A DNA stretch of 64,000 bases from positions 94,991-158,990 of the forward strand of contig LUCM01007435.1 in NCBI GenBank assembly GCA_008360955.1. Direction: 5' to 3'. This document shows, piece after piece, positions 1 through 14,909 of the stretch. Source of the DNA: Fasciolopsis buskii (lineage: Eukaryota > Platyhelminthes > Trematoda > Plagiorchiida > Fasciolidae). Position 1 is the stretch's first letter; every line of letters begins with the position of its first letter. A program made the position numbers and the translations under genes. The notes below the pieces were generated by a model. That model was given only the letters and a program-made list of their open reading frames with translations, was not told the origin of the DNA and did not search any database.

Positions 1-368
1 GAACAATCTTGATCAAGTCCTATTGTAATGTTGCTAATAGCAGCCAGACTGTTATTACTTAGTAATAATATACACTATCCTTGGGTTGAGTTAGAGGTCA
101 GTTATTTTTATACCTGATATTTATTTACAATTGCTTTGGACACCGGTTCGAACAATGATCGCGATTAGTCCTTGCGTTTCATTCATAAATTACAACAGCA
201 GGCAGCTAAAATTTAAACGAGGATTACATAACGATAGCTTTACATTCACTATGTATTGATTAACCATGTCGGTTAATTTGGTAGCAAATTCCTCAATTGT
301 CATGTGTTTCTCATTTCGAAATGCTTAGTTAGACTAAAGTGTCAATCACTGTGAACTGTCTGGAACTA

Positions 369-409
369 CAGACACACACACACACGTGCACACACACGCA
401 CACACACAG
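369..409. repeat. CA dinucleotide microsatellite
   Basis: Interrupted (CA)n tract of about 40 bp with CG and GT interruptions. The short ORFs across it on both strands (Thr/His-rich, and Cys/Val-rich in antisense) are translations of the repeat, not genes. Confidence 0.9.
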
Positions 410-939
410 GTCGATGAACAGAAGTAACCTTGTGATTGTTGCTGTCCTTGTTATTGTCGCCGTGGCTGCAAAACTGTACTCTTCTACATTGGCGTTTGCT
501 ATACTCGTTGCTCGGTTAGACGACAAATAGAATAGAAGCAAACTTTCCATATTTTCTAGTTTCTTCAGGATCATTTATCGACCAGCACAGATGAAACACA
601 AATTGTACTTCATCGATCGTATCGTGATTTCTCTCACATTGCAATAAGTGGCTGATATTGGCAGACTAACCAGCAAGTAATTCATTTGACCAGTATGCTA
701 GAGAAGATGGCTGAAAACACCATTGTGAACGGGCTAAGCGGTTGGCGACGTAGGGTGGGGCAACAGTGTAATTAAAGGTAACTGGTCGGCTTATTGGGGA
801 CTTCTAGTAAGGTCTTTTGTACATCTCCTTGTAACGCACGAAAGTATTATTCCAGCAGAAAGATATTCAGTCCCTCTTTAGCAGACATTTTTCGAAATCG
901 AAGATCTTCATTAGGAAAGGGTCTCGTACAGAGTGCTGT

Positions 940-1043
940 GTTGTACTCTATTGGATTGTATTATATTGTGTCGTATTGCATTGGGTTGCACTAGTATTGT
1001 ATTGTACTGTATTGTATAGGCGAGTGCATTGCATTGTTTCATT
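940..1043. repeat. Degenerate ATTGT pentanucleotide minisatellite
   Basis: About 100 bp of imperfect tandem ATTGT/TTGTA units, with variants such as GTATTGCATTGGGTTGC, bounded by ordinary sequence. A short related run (GTATTGAATTGTATTGCAT) appears near 50745. The unit is clear although copies have diverged. Confidence 0.8.
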
Positions 1044-1858
1044 TGAATTGTAAGACAGTCACTTTGATTGCTAACCGGTTCAAAGTGGTGAACGATATAC
1101 AACTGGAAATCATGGTGCCACGGCTGCCTAGCTTTGCCACCTGGCTTTTGAGGAAGCATCAGCAGCGCAGAACGACCGTACCCGATTGAAGACGTAACCA
1201 AATGACAAACTAATCCGGGTCCAATACTCAACCCACTGGGTTAGCTAATCAAGGTCTCAACAACTCCTTTTCTTGTAGTAATCCGTAACAGCACTGAAAA
1301 TTAGCAAAAGACAATTTACAAGAATCTTGATGCACGAGTTTACCATCGGTGATACCCTGAGCGGAAAGTTTGTTCCGTTGGAGTTTGAGAGCGGAATCTG
1401 ACTTTTAAAAACCGTAGCAGAAATGAGTATATCCACATTCTTAATGTTCATGATAAAGGAATTTTTCGCACTATTATTCACAAGAAATGCACGGGTAATG
1501 TGTTTGTGATGATAAAAATTCATGTTTACCAACTTCGGATGACAGCTGGGAATCGTTGGACGAACGATCAATCAAGGATCCTGCTTGCGCACACAAACAA
1601 ACTGAATTTGACCCATCTTACTACATTTTTGACACCCGACATTACGAAATATTGGCAATTATTCTGGCACATCTTGACCACAACACTTACATGTGTTTCA
1701 CCATTTAGTGTTGAACGCCTTGCTAGTGATTATTCGAAGATTTGTTTTTGATATCCCTAATAACTGATTGCTTCCGCCAAGCATTGAGTGAGAATCGGCG
1801 ATGTTGAGCAACAATTGGGGCCCGAATTTACCACAGTTCGGAGGTCTTCGTACTTTTC

Positions 1859-1910
1859 ACATACACACGCACACGCACATGCACATGCACATACACACAC
1901 ACATGCACAA
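1859..1910. repeat. CA-rich microsatellite
   Basis: Compound tract of CACACGCA, CACATG and (CA)n over about 50 bp. It explains the Cys/Met/Val-rich antisense reading frame here. Confidence 0.9.
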
Positions 1911-4900
1911 ATCTTGATTTAGAAGATGCCGCTGCAAATCAGAGCTACTAATCCTAGCGTTCAGTCGGTCTCTCAACTGTGCTTCGAAGCCTGTGATTGT
2001 AATTGCAAAACTAATTCTTGTCAGTATCAGGAAGGAGTGGAATTTTGCTCTTAGCGTCATCTCAAAATTTACAAGTAGAAAATGCTGTTTCATCTAATGC
2101 TCTAACAAATCAAAGGTCTAAAAATGATTTTTTTAAATGTCAAGTTTCAGTCAAAGAATAAACACCTTTACCAACGACGGTTCGAAAGTGATCAGGTTTG
2201 TTTTCAGAATCCATTCGTTTACTTGTCAAGCACGAAGTTTCAAACCCTCTACTTTATGAGGCTTAGACTAAGTGTTCAAGGGTTCCCGATTGCAACAGTC
2301 CGTGGAGAACAGAAAAAATTCACTCTCTGCGACGTCAGTTTCAGTGACCCGTAGTAGCACTGATAATTCGCAATGGACATAATTCACGCGGTATCTTGTC
2401 AACTGTATGTGATCCAGACTGGTCGGTGGTGATCAAGCAGTCACGATAAGTGTTTCACTTCGAAGGTTGGAAGTTCTAATCCTGTTATAGCCGGTCAACT
2501 TTCCCATATGGCAGTCCTCAGTGAGACTTGGCACTGTATTGCTTAGCTAGGAAAAAAACAAAAAAGCTGAAAAGAAATAAAATGTGAAACCAACATCAGT
2601 AGTTTCCTAGTGGTGTCAGATCCCACTGTGACGGAGTCCGGTACTGGTCGATTTCTGCTTCCGCCCGGGATTTTACTGCAAGATTTCCTTCATGGAACGC
2701 ATCTAATTTGTTTGGTAAGTCACGATGTTGGCTCTTCAAAGAGAAGATCTCAAAGGGAAAATTCAGATGCAGACTGTGAGAGGTTATGCTCCAATGGCTT
2801 AACATAAGCACGGAGTGACAAATCTCTCCCCGAATGAAATGAATGATATGCGATGCGCACTCAGATCAATTGTGAACGGAAGAACAAGGTCGGGATGACT
2901 GCTGGCCGCACAGGTTACAGGACTAGGCAGGAAATTATTTCGCTTTCGTTCCGAGGCTAGCGGAGGCACTGCCTGAAATGAAGATTAACGTGGGTTAATG
3001 GACCGAAAATTGGAGACCTTCAATCAGTGAGTTTCGACTTGAAACCACCAACGTTCCTGGCACAGGATTATGCCAAATAAACTAGATCCGCATGCACTTG
3101 TTAGTGGCCACATGGTTTTTCCGTCTATATTGACCGGTACAGGACCGAAGTGGAATCACGAAGACCAATCAAAAGAAGCTAGATAGAGAGTTCACTTTTC
3201 GATAATTTTTAAACAGGAACAGATCGAAGGAGGTAACCGGTCACTGCCAGTACAGCATGATTAATCAGGCCACCAGTTGTCTAGTAGCATTTAATCCACC
3301 AAATGTACATAACTGGACAGAAATGACCAAACTGATCATTTCACACCTGTCATCCGTTGAAATTGTAATACGCGATGCAATGGACTAGACTGTATATGCA
3401 AATATAACGGAGATACCAGTGGACCAGCGATACTGGAGAATTCGTTTCACAACGGTAAACGGTGACATATCGTTCCACCTTCTTTAGTCTGCTATCGCAA
3501 TAGAATTTGCAAGTAAAAATCAAGGGGATCAATTCTATGGCCTCCGCATCTGTTCCTAAACTGACACCATTATAATACTTTTACATGGAAGGCTATAGAT
3601 TTCCACCGCAGCTTTCGCTATTTGAGCGGTAGATTTTGCTTGGTTTTTCGAATAAACACGAGGCGGTCCCCTCAGATCATGCTCGATCAGTTTGAGTAGT
3701 AGAGTATTTTGTTTATTACTGATTTTCAAATCATTGTTCATCATGCCGTTCATGGAAACTCAACTACGGTTGAGGTACTGCGTGACGCACTGGTATTGAT
3801 GCTATTCATACAGGAACAGTCAAATGAATACATTTCGATCCCACACGAAATAGCATGAAGAAAAATGCATGTAAGTGTGTATTTCCATTATCCAGCCGAT
3901 AGAGGCAACGGATTAAACAACAAATTGTATTTTGGTTTTGCCTAGCGAATAGATTAAATACAGCTTCAAGTAGCACCTCGTTTTCGCCAGCACCTATCAA
4001 GTTGAATCATGTTCCTTTGCGGAACCATTGAGGAGAACCAAATAGAACGTGCTAGCAACGAAATGACGCATTTAGTGGCAATGCCAATGCACACTGGCTG
4101 TGAATGTGTCCGCCAATGTTTTTAGGGTTATTATGGAGTACTCCAAATCAAATATGAAACGGTTTCCTATCTCATGGGTCGCAGCCGATTGAAATCGCAA
4201 AGTTAATGTTTATTTTTAAATGGCCCATTAAACCATTCGCCCAGAAAATCAAACGTTTCCTGGATTACACAGCGGTACAGGCCGTGCAATTTATTTTGCA
4301 TGAATCACACCCTAGAACAATTTGCGTTATCAAGAAATTTTAATTGGGCTGGAGAAAAGTCACTTAATGTTTACTAAATTTCGGGCTGAACGTAACATGA
4401 TTTTTTCCGAAAAACCCATCACTTTTCGATGCTGACTATTTTAGCGCAGGTAAGGGAATGTTTTCATCATCACAGTAACAAATTCTCGCCTATTTGGGGT
4501 GCTTCCTAACTTGATTTACCGAAGAGGACACAATACATTCTAGTCCTGTCTAAGTGAACCAGTTGGACAAGCATTAAAAGTGTGACAAGATTTTCTCCAG
4601 ATTTCTTGCCTGAAATGTCTTTTGCAAAGCACTGTGAATCACCGCTTGCTATGTATTTGCCAGTAAAAATTAACCTGTCGCCAAATTAGTGAGTGTAACA
4701 CTCTCAGAATCCGTGCATGTCATGCCGTATTGTGGAACTAGTCTAATGAGGAAAATTTTCCCATTCGTCTGTGGGTTCATTTTCATGTTCAAGTGAGTTT
4801 ACTCAAGGAACCAAGAATTTGTAAGAAGAAACTGTAAGAGAATACTTGACATTTGCTGATACTTCGATATACGCGGCAAACGCAAGGCAATTCGAGATAT

Positions 4901-5282
4901 TTGTTTAGCAGTTTTTGGAGTACATCACATTCGGTAAGTCCTTTAGTGTCGGATTTCATGAAACCATTGACAATGATTCCGTACAGCCCCATGCTTGTGC
5001 TATCACATTCACACAAGTTCGTCTCCGGTTCAACACCGAGTTCGAGAGCAATGCATATGATTGCCCGACAATTCTGGGGATTTGTACCGTAGGTTCCCGG
5101 TCAGTGACTTGGGAAGTTTATTTCCATCGATGAACGAATTGCATTGAGTCCACTTCTATTGTGTATGCATACGCTAGGCACTACTGTTAATTGATTGGAC
5201 AGAAAAGCTCTTGGCTCTGAAAGTAGCAGGGAATCCGATGACATAGGCGCCCTAATTGACACTATTCCAGAAAAATAAATTA

Positions 5283-5314
5283 TGAAAAATGCTCGACTCA
5301 GGGAGCATTTTTCA
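5283..5314. repeat. Perfect 12-bp inverted repeat (hairpin)
   Basis: TGAAAAATGCTC at 5283-5294 is followed by an 8-nt spacer and its exact reverse complement at 5303-5314. Pairing continues imperfectly outward for about ten more bases into AT-rich flanks (AAATAAATTA against AATTATTTCAT). It could form a stem of about 22 bp in single-stranded DNA or RNA. No neighbouring gene gives it a role; it may be a small decayed foldback element. Confidence 0.75.
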
Positions 5315-7313
5315 AATTATTTCATTTCACAGTGATTGGGATAATTTGGCATTTGTTTAAATGGACAACCGATCGGAATTATTTTTTGTTTTCTTTAAAA
5401 AAATCTGCGATTACTTCAGTGTACTCCGAAAAACAAATAGCAGAAACCCTGGAATAAGTAGTTTTGACTTCGTTCTTCAAAGTTGACGAATCTCTGAGCG
5501 AACTGAGAGAGAAGTTTTACATGTTACTGTGCCTACCTGATATTGGTGTGGCCTGCAGTCCTAACTCGAGGATTGCTTCCCGAACTTTCGCGCAATCAGG
5601 TCGCAGGACCATACACTCGGTTACAGCCACCTGACCAAACCCGACGAATTCGACGGTCCCGGGAATCCAGTAAATGATTGAGAATACTCAGTTCTGATTC
5701 AGGGGTTTTCCTTGTCCCATCTCAGTAATTAATCAAAAAATAATGATTTATTATGTAATAATTACAATCCCTGAGTATCATTATGTCTTCTGTATCAACG
5801 CCCTGCCTCAAGTGGCACTCAGACTCATGCTGAACGTTTGTAAGTTGGGCAGCCAAGATGATCATTTGCTGATCAGTTTTTACCAGTTTTTGTTTGGCAA
5901 GTCATCGGTTTATTTTCTGTCTTCTCAGCTGGGTTATTCCTCCTTTGAATGATTTCAGATAGTAACTTATTTGACAAACTTAGGTCTCTAGCTTTAAAGA
6001 AGAACTTTGCCAATCTTCTAAAAGTACTTTTCGTCCGATATTCAGAAGTTCACTTGTTGAGAGACCAAATTGATGTTTCACTTTGACAAACCGCATTTAT
6101 AGATGCTATCCCTATAATGTTTGTTCTAATTAATCATTTATACTATTAGCGCATTAGAGATTGTGTGAACAACTAACTAATGTGACCTTGGAAAACACAA
6201 AGCATACTCGGCGCTCAATGCGGGTTTGGTATGGAGTAAAAATCTAGAACTTGTAATAATCCATACAGTTATATAGTTCATAATGTTCTTCAACAATTAT
6301 CAATGCTAGTAATACTATCAGATCATGCTGCTTCACACGGTACCGTACTCAAAGATACCTACTGTCAAACAAAACCGAAGAATGAACACCTAGTGGTACT
6401 GTACAGTTTGGTGCATAGAATGCCTGAAAGTGCCTTGCTGAAAAGCCTCTAGACCAGGTCAAGTGCTCAACAGACATGCGTCGATTCACATTTGAATTCC
6501 AGTGTTTCACCACTGATGCAGAAGCGTTGATTCTCGGCTACATGACGAAATTCCACACTTATTTACCTGGAATGTCTCCACCTAACTGTCATTAAGACCT
6601 GGGATCATTCAACTGTCTTGCATACTAACTTAAATGGTAGAATAAGCAGTTTCTCGGGAAGAACGTAAGGAGAAATTCACAAAATGTCTACCCAGTAGCA
6701 GCAGTAAGATTTTTTTGCCTTTTTTACTTTCACTCTCTGCATTATTTTATATTTTACCACCGTTTCATCAGTAATGCAGCAGCGTGCATGCTTTGTAGGA
6801 AGGGACTCCCCAGCCACTGAAAGAAGGCCGAGATGGGAAGTAACCATCCGTGGGAATGCTCTAAACTGTGAAGCAATACTGACCACTTGACCTTCGCTCT
6901 GTCAACGTACTTTGGTGATTTGCTGGTGCCTCAACTTGTCAGTCTTGTGAAGTAAGCAGATGAGGTTGTTGGGGTGCAGCCTGTGTCCAACTTCTCCGGC
7001 GATGACAAATTCGCCGGATTTCAGAAGAGTGTGAAACGTAAACAAAGTGACTGTAAACTTTTGGCTACTCTGTACTGTGATTTCTTTGCAACATCATTTC
7101 ATTATACTGTTTCTCCCGTGCTTGGAGTGATACTATGAGTTGTCATAAAGTATTACTTGCACTTCACCACATTCTGCTAGTTCCCCGCCAATGCGTGTAC
7201 TTGTTAGTATTATTATCACATCCAGAATCCAGGCAGTAACTCATTTCAATCGATCGACAAGGAACATCAAAGATAACTTCATTGTGACACGATATCCACG
7301 AAGATGGACTAAC

Positions 7314-7329
7314 ATGAGAGAGAGAGAGT
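7314..7329. repeat. GA dinucleotide repeat
   Basis: Short (GA)n tract of about 16 bp. Confidence 0.7.
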
Positions 7330-10300
7330 ATTGCCGTTCCATGATCTAATATAACCCCATAACTAGCCTCATTAAAACAACCATTTCTGTTATATCAGCC
7401 TGTACTATCTGATTGCCAAATGTTTTCACATAAATTCTTGTCTAACCTCACTTCGGTGGCTGAAACGAGTGTACCATGGTCCAAGCCACTTCCTTGTAAT
7501 TGTCATCAACTGTTCTTTTCATTTAATTTTTCTTAAAATAAGCGTGAAATGCTTCGCTAAGTAGGGTGGCGGTCAAGTACAACTAGCAGAATGAGCATTT
7601 GGCTGAAATCCAGCAAGAATAATTTATGTTTCGACATCTCAATATCGCTTGCCAGACCACCGACAGTAGTATATGTATGCAGCTAGCAGGTCAGTACTAT
7701 ATATGTCCGTTTGCCCAGACTTGCTTGAAGCTCTGGTCCTATTGGAGTCTTGGCAAAATGGAAGAATATGAGAGAGAAAAAAGTGAAAAATGGTGAAAAA
7801 GAAATTGGTGCAGGTTTCGACAAAGATGTTACCTGTTTCATACTACTCCTCTAAGCTTTCGGTTGTCGCTTAAACCCGTTTTTTTCTGAGTGTTGTAATT
7901 CCCAGCTGACCAAACAACAATGAGGACTTGTCCTAGGGAAACCTAAGCAGAAGATCTGATTTTCACGAGAACGGAGCGAAACTCGTTGCTTGAAAATTGT
8001 TGGGCGTGGATGAAATGTGTTCTAGTTCATAATAGTAATAATATGGTCAATGCGGTTAACTTCGATTCCCTCTTTAGTTCAGTTTGTAGAAGCAGACAGC
8101 ACAGAGATGTGAGATTTGCCACACCAAAATAAAGACTGGCCTTTTGTCGTATTAGACCGTACTTCTGCAAATAAGATTCAATAACGAACACCAGTGTTCC
8201 CTTCGGATATGCACTTATGTATTGATCTATTGATAGACTTTCTGGAACAGAACCTCGGCCGATGAAGAAAAGCTGCAAGGTGATGTTACTCGAGGTGCCA
8301 GGAATAGGGCGTGAGACAAAAAATAAAATGTATGTTGGTAACTGTTAGCCTATCTTCGGATGAAGTGGACATGAACTAATTCCGTACATTAGCAGTAACA
8401 GTCTGAGCACTGTTACTTAACGACGACTATTTGAATAACCCTCCACTGTTTGAATTACCAGCCATCTGTTCATTCTACCCGTATTCTTTTGAAGTTTTCC
8501 AACAAATTATCTCGCTAGTACCAAGTAGTATTTCATTTTGTCAGTAGCGTATGTGCATTCGATACTGTCCCATCTAGCCACCTCATACTTATGCACTTCT
8601 TTGTTAAGTTGGCATTCGAATCTCATGTGAATCGTTCGGTGCGTGAATGGATGATGAACACACATAATGGCAATGTGTCCTAAGTATTTTGTCAACGGGG
8701 TAAGACTAACTTTCAGGTTTCTTACGATAACAGCTGGTGATATTAGACAGCGAGTAGTTCAACATTATTTCCAAGGGTCAAGTTTTCTGAAGGGATCAGA
8801 CAACCAGTTTAATGAGGTATACAATCCGTTAATCAGACAACCTCTTCAATGTTTTATCTTGCTATGAGCTCTGGCTCGCCACTAGTGCAAGTGAAAATGT
8901 CATAAAACACCAACAACTTTCCCGCTCTCATTACACATGTCTTCGGACAAAGTACGGAATAAACGAATATGGATGCATTCAATATATACGCAGATTGCAG
9001 CCCAAATAGATAATGTACTGACGGTGCATCACTGATGGACCCCGATACAAGAAGACAATCAAGATCCGGGTTTATGTAGAGGAAGCAAAAAAGGAAATGC
9101 AGATGATAGTCGTAATGCAAAAGGAATCAGATGAGGCGAAGGCCATTGGGGTTAGACAAATAAATAGCATGGGATGAGTTTCCCGGATGATAAATTAAAT
9201 CTGCGAGGTTCACGTGATATCGCCCTGATTTGCGTAAGAAACTGGAAGGACATTTGTAATAAACGACTAGCTGACAATAGGAATTTGTTGATTCAGAAAA
9301 CTTCTGATATCCATCACACATCAAAGATTGGATTCCTGGAAGGAAACAAAACGGGCGGAATTGATGTAGCAAATACTAGCTGGCATGATATATCGATTGT
9401 GCATGCTGACCTCATTCCATCCGACCTAATCCGACACACGGATTGGAACGATCGTGACTCCGTCGTAAGTGTACTCATCAATTCGTAACTTTAATCATAA
9501 ACCATCTAACAGATTGTTTATTGGTTGTTCACATTTTTTCTCATCCCGACTTCGCCCACGTACCCAATGTGTTGTAAATATGCACACCGATTTATGCAGT
9601 TTGGATCGCGTGAGAGATGAATCGTTTCTCAAATGAAGTCCTACACGAGTGAAGTCACTTTTCAAATTTCAGTCACAGTAGCATTGATTCTACTTGAAGT
9701 ATTACAACGAACACGAGCTTTGAGACAACTTCTCTTGTTTTAGGAATGAATAAACACAGCTAAGAAGGCCTTCTAATTCGCAAAGAAAAGCGCCGTATAC
9801 CAACAACTCATTGGACGAGGCAAACGTTGAAGCAGCCCACAAATGGTGCCATGGAAGGGCGATCCCAGAAGGCGTAGATAAATTCCAATGCTAATTTGTG
9901 GGCATTATTGCCCGGGCGCGTATAAATCGGAGGTATCAAACGAAGAAACCAGTGGTAGAAAACTTGGAATGCACTGCGCAGCACAGAAGTAGAAGACTGG
10001 ATTAACCCATGGAAATAGGGTGGCACGCCAGATTTGAAAAATAACTGGCTACCCGTCGGCTATAAACCAATATCACAACTCTGCACATCACCAGTTGTGT
10101 AAAACAACCGTAAGATTTCCGCGATTCTGACGAAATCATCTGCATCATCTATTACCCCACTGATCCAGTAACCAGCATCCGAAGAAGCGGACCGTCAGAT
10201 AAACCGGCTAACATACCATAATGCTGGCTTTCAGGAAATTTCAAGAGAATCCAAAGCGGATTCGTAGAAACAGACAAATAGTGGTACAAAAGCATGAAAT

Positions 10301-13300
10301 AAAAAAAATTTCTTGTGGTGTTTCGTGTGAAGGGAATGCATTTCCGGATAACACCAGTCCCCATTCCAATCGGAGCTATTTCCACAGATAATCAGTAAAT
10401 TTTTAAATATGAAAGATCTAACAAATTTCCAGATTAACTAGATTTCCGGAAAGCTTGAAAATACTTCAAACTGTCGTGCTTATTTTCCATGTCCTACTGC
10501 TATCATTCCAGATTTGATATGCATTCGGGTGAAGTGATAATGCATCGTATTCCCAGTCGTCCCTCGTGGAGGTAATTTGTTTTCTGCAAATTGTTCGAAT
10601 TTCATTCACTTGCCAAGAATTGCTCACGTAAAATACTGTCTTAACGAGGGTCATTAGAATGGACTGTACGGGAATAAAGGCAAATGAATGAAAACGATTC
10701 ACTCCGTGAATGTCATTCACGTAGAACTGCCTCACTGATGCTATCCCTTTGATACATTTTTCAGGACTCCATCCCGTGGTAGGCAGAATACAGTAATGCA
10801 AAAGTAAAAATGCTGATGTTTCTTTGAACCTGCTTCACATCTGTGCAATCTTTATTAGGAGTCTATTCGGTGAACAAATATGTCTTACTTGTGGTCTGCG
10901 AAACTTTGTGGTGATTACATTTAGCGCATGGGTGGTGCAAATTTCTTCGCCAACTGACATGGCACCACCATTTTGTAAAGAGTGACCTATCTGGTTAAAA
11001 GTATTTGTAATTTTAACGGCAATACTATGATATTATAATCACAGTATAGCGTTTCTACTCTATACAAAAAAGCAGGTGACGGAAACCTAAAAATGGAAAC
11101 AGTTTTGAGTTCACAAAGCATGATAAAACCCGATAGACCATACATGACTTACTCTGACATTGTTAGATTCTATCCTACTCCAGCTTTCAGTGTCATTGTT
11201 TCTGGTTCTCTTGTTGCAGTGTGTAATGAGCCTTAGTGATCCTGGGTCTTTTGCCTCACGCCACATTCACGCGTCCAGCATTGGAGCAAATAGCGTGTAA
11301 AAAATATAAAATGTTGTTGTTATTGTTCTTGACCATTACGTTTCCGCGGATTGGTGAAACTCCGAGTGTGATTCCAGCCATATTTAGAACGATTACGATT
11401 CTAATAAACTTTTTTCTTTTCTAACAAGCATTACATCATTTAGTCGCATGCGCGGCATGTTGGGATGACATTCATAAGGCCATGTGGTTTCGCATTTCGC
11501 GTTTGGCTACTGATAAGTCTGACAGTAGGCTTTGTCGTCTGTAAATGTTCTCAGCCAATTACCTTGGGCTCTTTTTAATGGTCAAGCAGCGACGGCACGA
11601 TAATCACAGTTCTTGACAGATTATTTTACGCACGGGGTAATTAGATGAGATAATGAAAACGTTCATATTATCCATATTATCCGAAGTGTGGTGTCTGTGG
11701 AACTATGTGTTGTCTCTACCAAAACAGCCTGCCTAGGTTAAAATCCAGTGACTCCAACTAAGAGCAGGAATTTCTCGTCTATAATCAGAAGCAAAGTTGG
11801 AATAATTCCCCTCAGTCTGGAAGCAGCGATAAGCCGTGAAGCATCGCATTGTTTACAGATTGCTGAGTTAATTCGGAGCTTGTAATATTCAAGGAAAAAT
11901 CAACTGATCTTGTGGCTGTTTATTAAATTGTCTTGTGGACATTTCACTTTTTCCGAGAAAAATTCCATTCTGAATAAATGAATATAAATTCAATGCCATC
12001 TTCACTACCCTTTGTGTTCACCATCTTAAAAACAGACTGTTGTGTGAAGAATCAAGATCTATTTATTTATTAAATAAATGGTCCTATTAATGTTGGATGC
12101 GCTTCTCCATGACTGCAAGTAGGTCTCACGTTTATTCTGATTCCAGTCGAAACTTTTCGACTGAACAAGTGTTATGGGTATTACATATCCCATAAAATAA
12201 GATTGTATATATGGTTACGTGACGAACATTCTATTCGACTGAAAACTATTTCAGCCCAGTTTTGTCCCAAAACTATCCCGGCACTTGTTTGAGTGATGCC
12301 CTTGAAAAACTTCGGAAATTTCCGTAGTTTTAGCATATGGAAATTAATTCGTTGGTAAATTTTGCACTCTGCAGTCGGTCAAATTTTAAAGCGTGAAATG
12401 GGAGCCTTAGGAGCAATGTACGGTTGTGTCATCCATCAATCAGCTGAGTCATGGGCAGTTCACACCCAAAATGATCTAACGCAGCATGAAGGATTTCATC
12501 AACGGATTGCGTCTCCGGCTACTAACGTTATCAAAGTAGCCAGACTCGGTATGCCGCTTCCTGAAGAGATGAATTAACAGGGACAAATCGAGAAAGCTTC
12601 TCATTAGGCGGGCAATTCATTTTGTGTGAGACGGGGCGTATTGGGATGAGATTCGGAAGCACATTATTCGCTTTCGAATAGGAACTCATGCAAGTCCATG
12701 CAAAATAACGACAGCAAATTATTTTTAACGATTCTTGATGCCGTCATGTTTGCTAGTTCACATTGGCAGTTTTCGAGGCTCTTTTTGTTCAGCTTCGCAC
12801 TTAGATCGCAAACGATTCACCTTCAATTTCAGATATGACATCTCCAAAAAAACGAGAAAGATTGCCGCTGGAGTACATGGACGTAAACTTGTCACAATAA
12901 GGCATGATTCAGACTTATTAATATCTGTCCCTTAGGATCAGGACAGAACCACAATCAATTTGCACAAGATTCATATTCTACTAAGGGAATGTGGGGCACT
13001 CAAGGGAGTTTCTGAAAGCAGTGTACTTCTTTACATGTTTGTTCAAAGGCACAGAGGATTTTATCATTCTGCTAAAACGCGACAAGATGAACTTCGGAAA
13101 CGGAGCAAAGGTATCAACAGACTCGATTCACACTGACCTAATGCCAGGGTTTCGAAATTCTGAAGGAACTCAAATCATCGTTAATAAAAATATCTACCCC
13201 CGGAATATAGAAGAAATCAGACACAGCTTGAAGATAAATTCCTTGAAGATGAAAGTAAATAAAATAGCTCAGAGATGAAAAGGCAAAACTAGGATCAGTC

Positions 13301-14909
13301 AAAAACATTGAAAAGTCACGTTACCAAAGTTGCCGACGCACCTAATTTGACGTCTTCCTCGCGGAAACTAAGCGTGATCTTAACATTCGGATGCAAATCT
13401 GCCTTGATAGACAGGATTCTACTCGAATGGAAAATATAAAGCTTAGGCAATCAAGCAGGAAGCCTGCTGTATGGGTTTATATGATTCCAGTTCGCATGCT
13501 GACAAGTGTAAAGGTAATCCGGTGCGAAATTCAGTTTAAACGGGCTTAGAGAAGCCTCTGAAATAGTATTTAGATTATTGCACTAAATTGAAGGGCGTGT
13601 ACGGGAAAATTTGGTTCAGGCAGGCGGGTTGGCTTTCTCTGACTGACTTTAGTAATCATGTATATAGATACAAGGTTGTATTGTGATAATATAAATTCTA
13701 CACGGATTTACCATAGGTTGACTAATCGTTCGTGAGTTAATGAGACTACCTGAGTAGGTGGAGACAAAATTATTTCGAAAAAATTCCAATAATTTCAGTT
13801 AACAGACCCGGGATTCTCATCTTTTCGGTGCTCTGGATGCCTAGTTTTAAGCGCTGTGATAGGTTTCGTCATTTGGAAGCGATTTCGAGATAATTTCATT
13901 CCATACAACACCTACCTTCAAACCTGTCATCTATTCTCAATGTTACTACCCGTTTATGATGCTACTGTACTATAATATCTGTTCATGATTTGCTATTTCA
14001 CAATATCAATCATGCACATCATGTGAAAGACATTCATGAAACCAAACGTCACTTCCAATCTGTCGGCCCTCATTTTACTGATTTACTAGCAAACGCTTTA
14101 GAAATCGGCCGATGACAGGTCCGTATATTCGGCAGATATTTCCCCTTATGGCAGATGTAGTCATAAGCAAACCATTTTGACAATTGTTACTGAACCCCTC
14201 CACCAATTGGTAAAACTCGCCCCGTGCTTTTTATACCACCCTGGAAGCCATTCAACTATCGACATTTTTCTACCCATTTTGGTTAATTGCGCCTTGTCTA
14301 CCTTTCTGTGTGACCAGCAACAATCTGTGTTCATGCCTTCTTATGCATACCACATGGCATATTGGTTACTGGCGTCTGACTAATGCCATTTTTCCATTCG
14401 GCCACAGTGAACAATCAAGGAAAAAATCCCAAAACTGCAACAGTCGCACAGTGCACCATATTCTTCGGGGAAATGAAATCATTCTACATGAGTGACGAAA
14501 TTACGTCAAGAGGGTGAAGCAAAAGATGAGCGCTGCTCATAACTGGCGAAAGAATGAACAAAAGAGAAGAATAAAGAATACAAGCAATAAAGTGAGGGGC
14601 TGAGAAAAGCAGCGTAGAACAGCTGCGTTTGGGGCGAATAGCGATTTTCTATATGATCGAGGGGGTGACTGGTATTCAGTAGTCTACTGTTGCGACAGTA
14701 TTCTATATTTAGGGTCTTTTGGCACACTAAGTGCCGATAAATGTGGTCAGTTGTAGGTGATTTATTTCAGTCCAAGGTTGAATCTTAGGTCAAGCATTCT
14801 GACCCATTCAACCAGTGGAAGTCGACAATTACAGAACTTTGTGGGCGCATCAGAGAACGGAATTTCCTCTGAAGAAGTAACATATTTTGAGAAAGATTAT
14901 TATTACTAT

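Larger units (their letters stand above)
1..14909. other. Long stretch with no recognisable gene or transposon protein
   Basis: I see no conserved protein motif, RT signature, tRNA or rRNA in this stretch. Open frames are short, at most about 111 codons, as at 10466-10801 on the minus strand, and overlap on both strands as expected by chance. The frame at 9174-9488 (+) is followed within its 3' part by a good splice-donor-like GTAAGT at about 9464, but no convincing acceptor lies upstream, so I do not call it an exon. Only the simple repeats and the hairpin listed separately stand out. It could be intergenic DNA or part of a large intron. Confidence 0.5.

Noticed and set aside
339..530. Short ORF over CA repeat
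   Set aside because: It is a translation of a microsatellite, with opposing frames on both strands.
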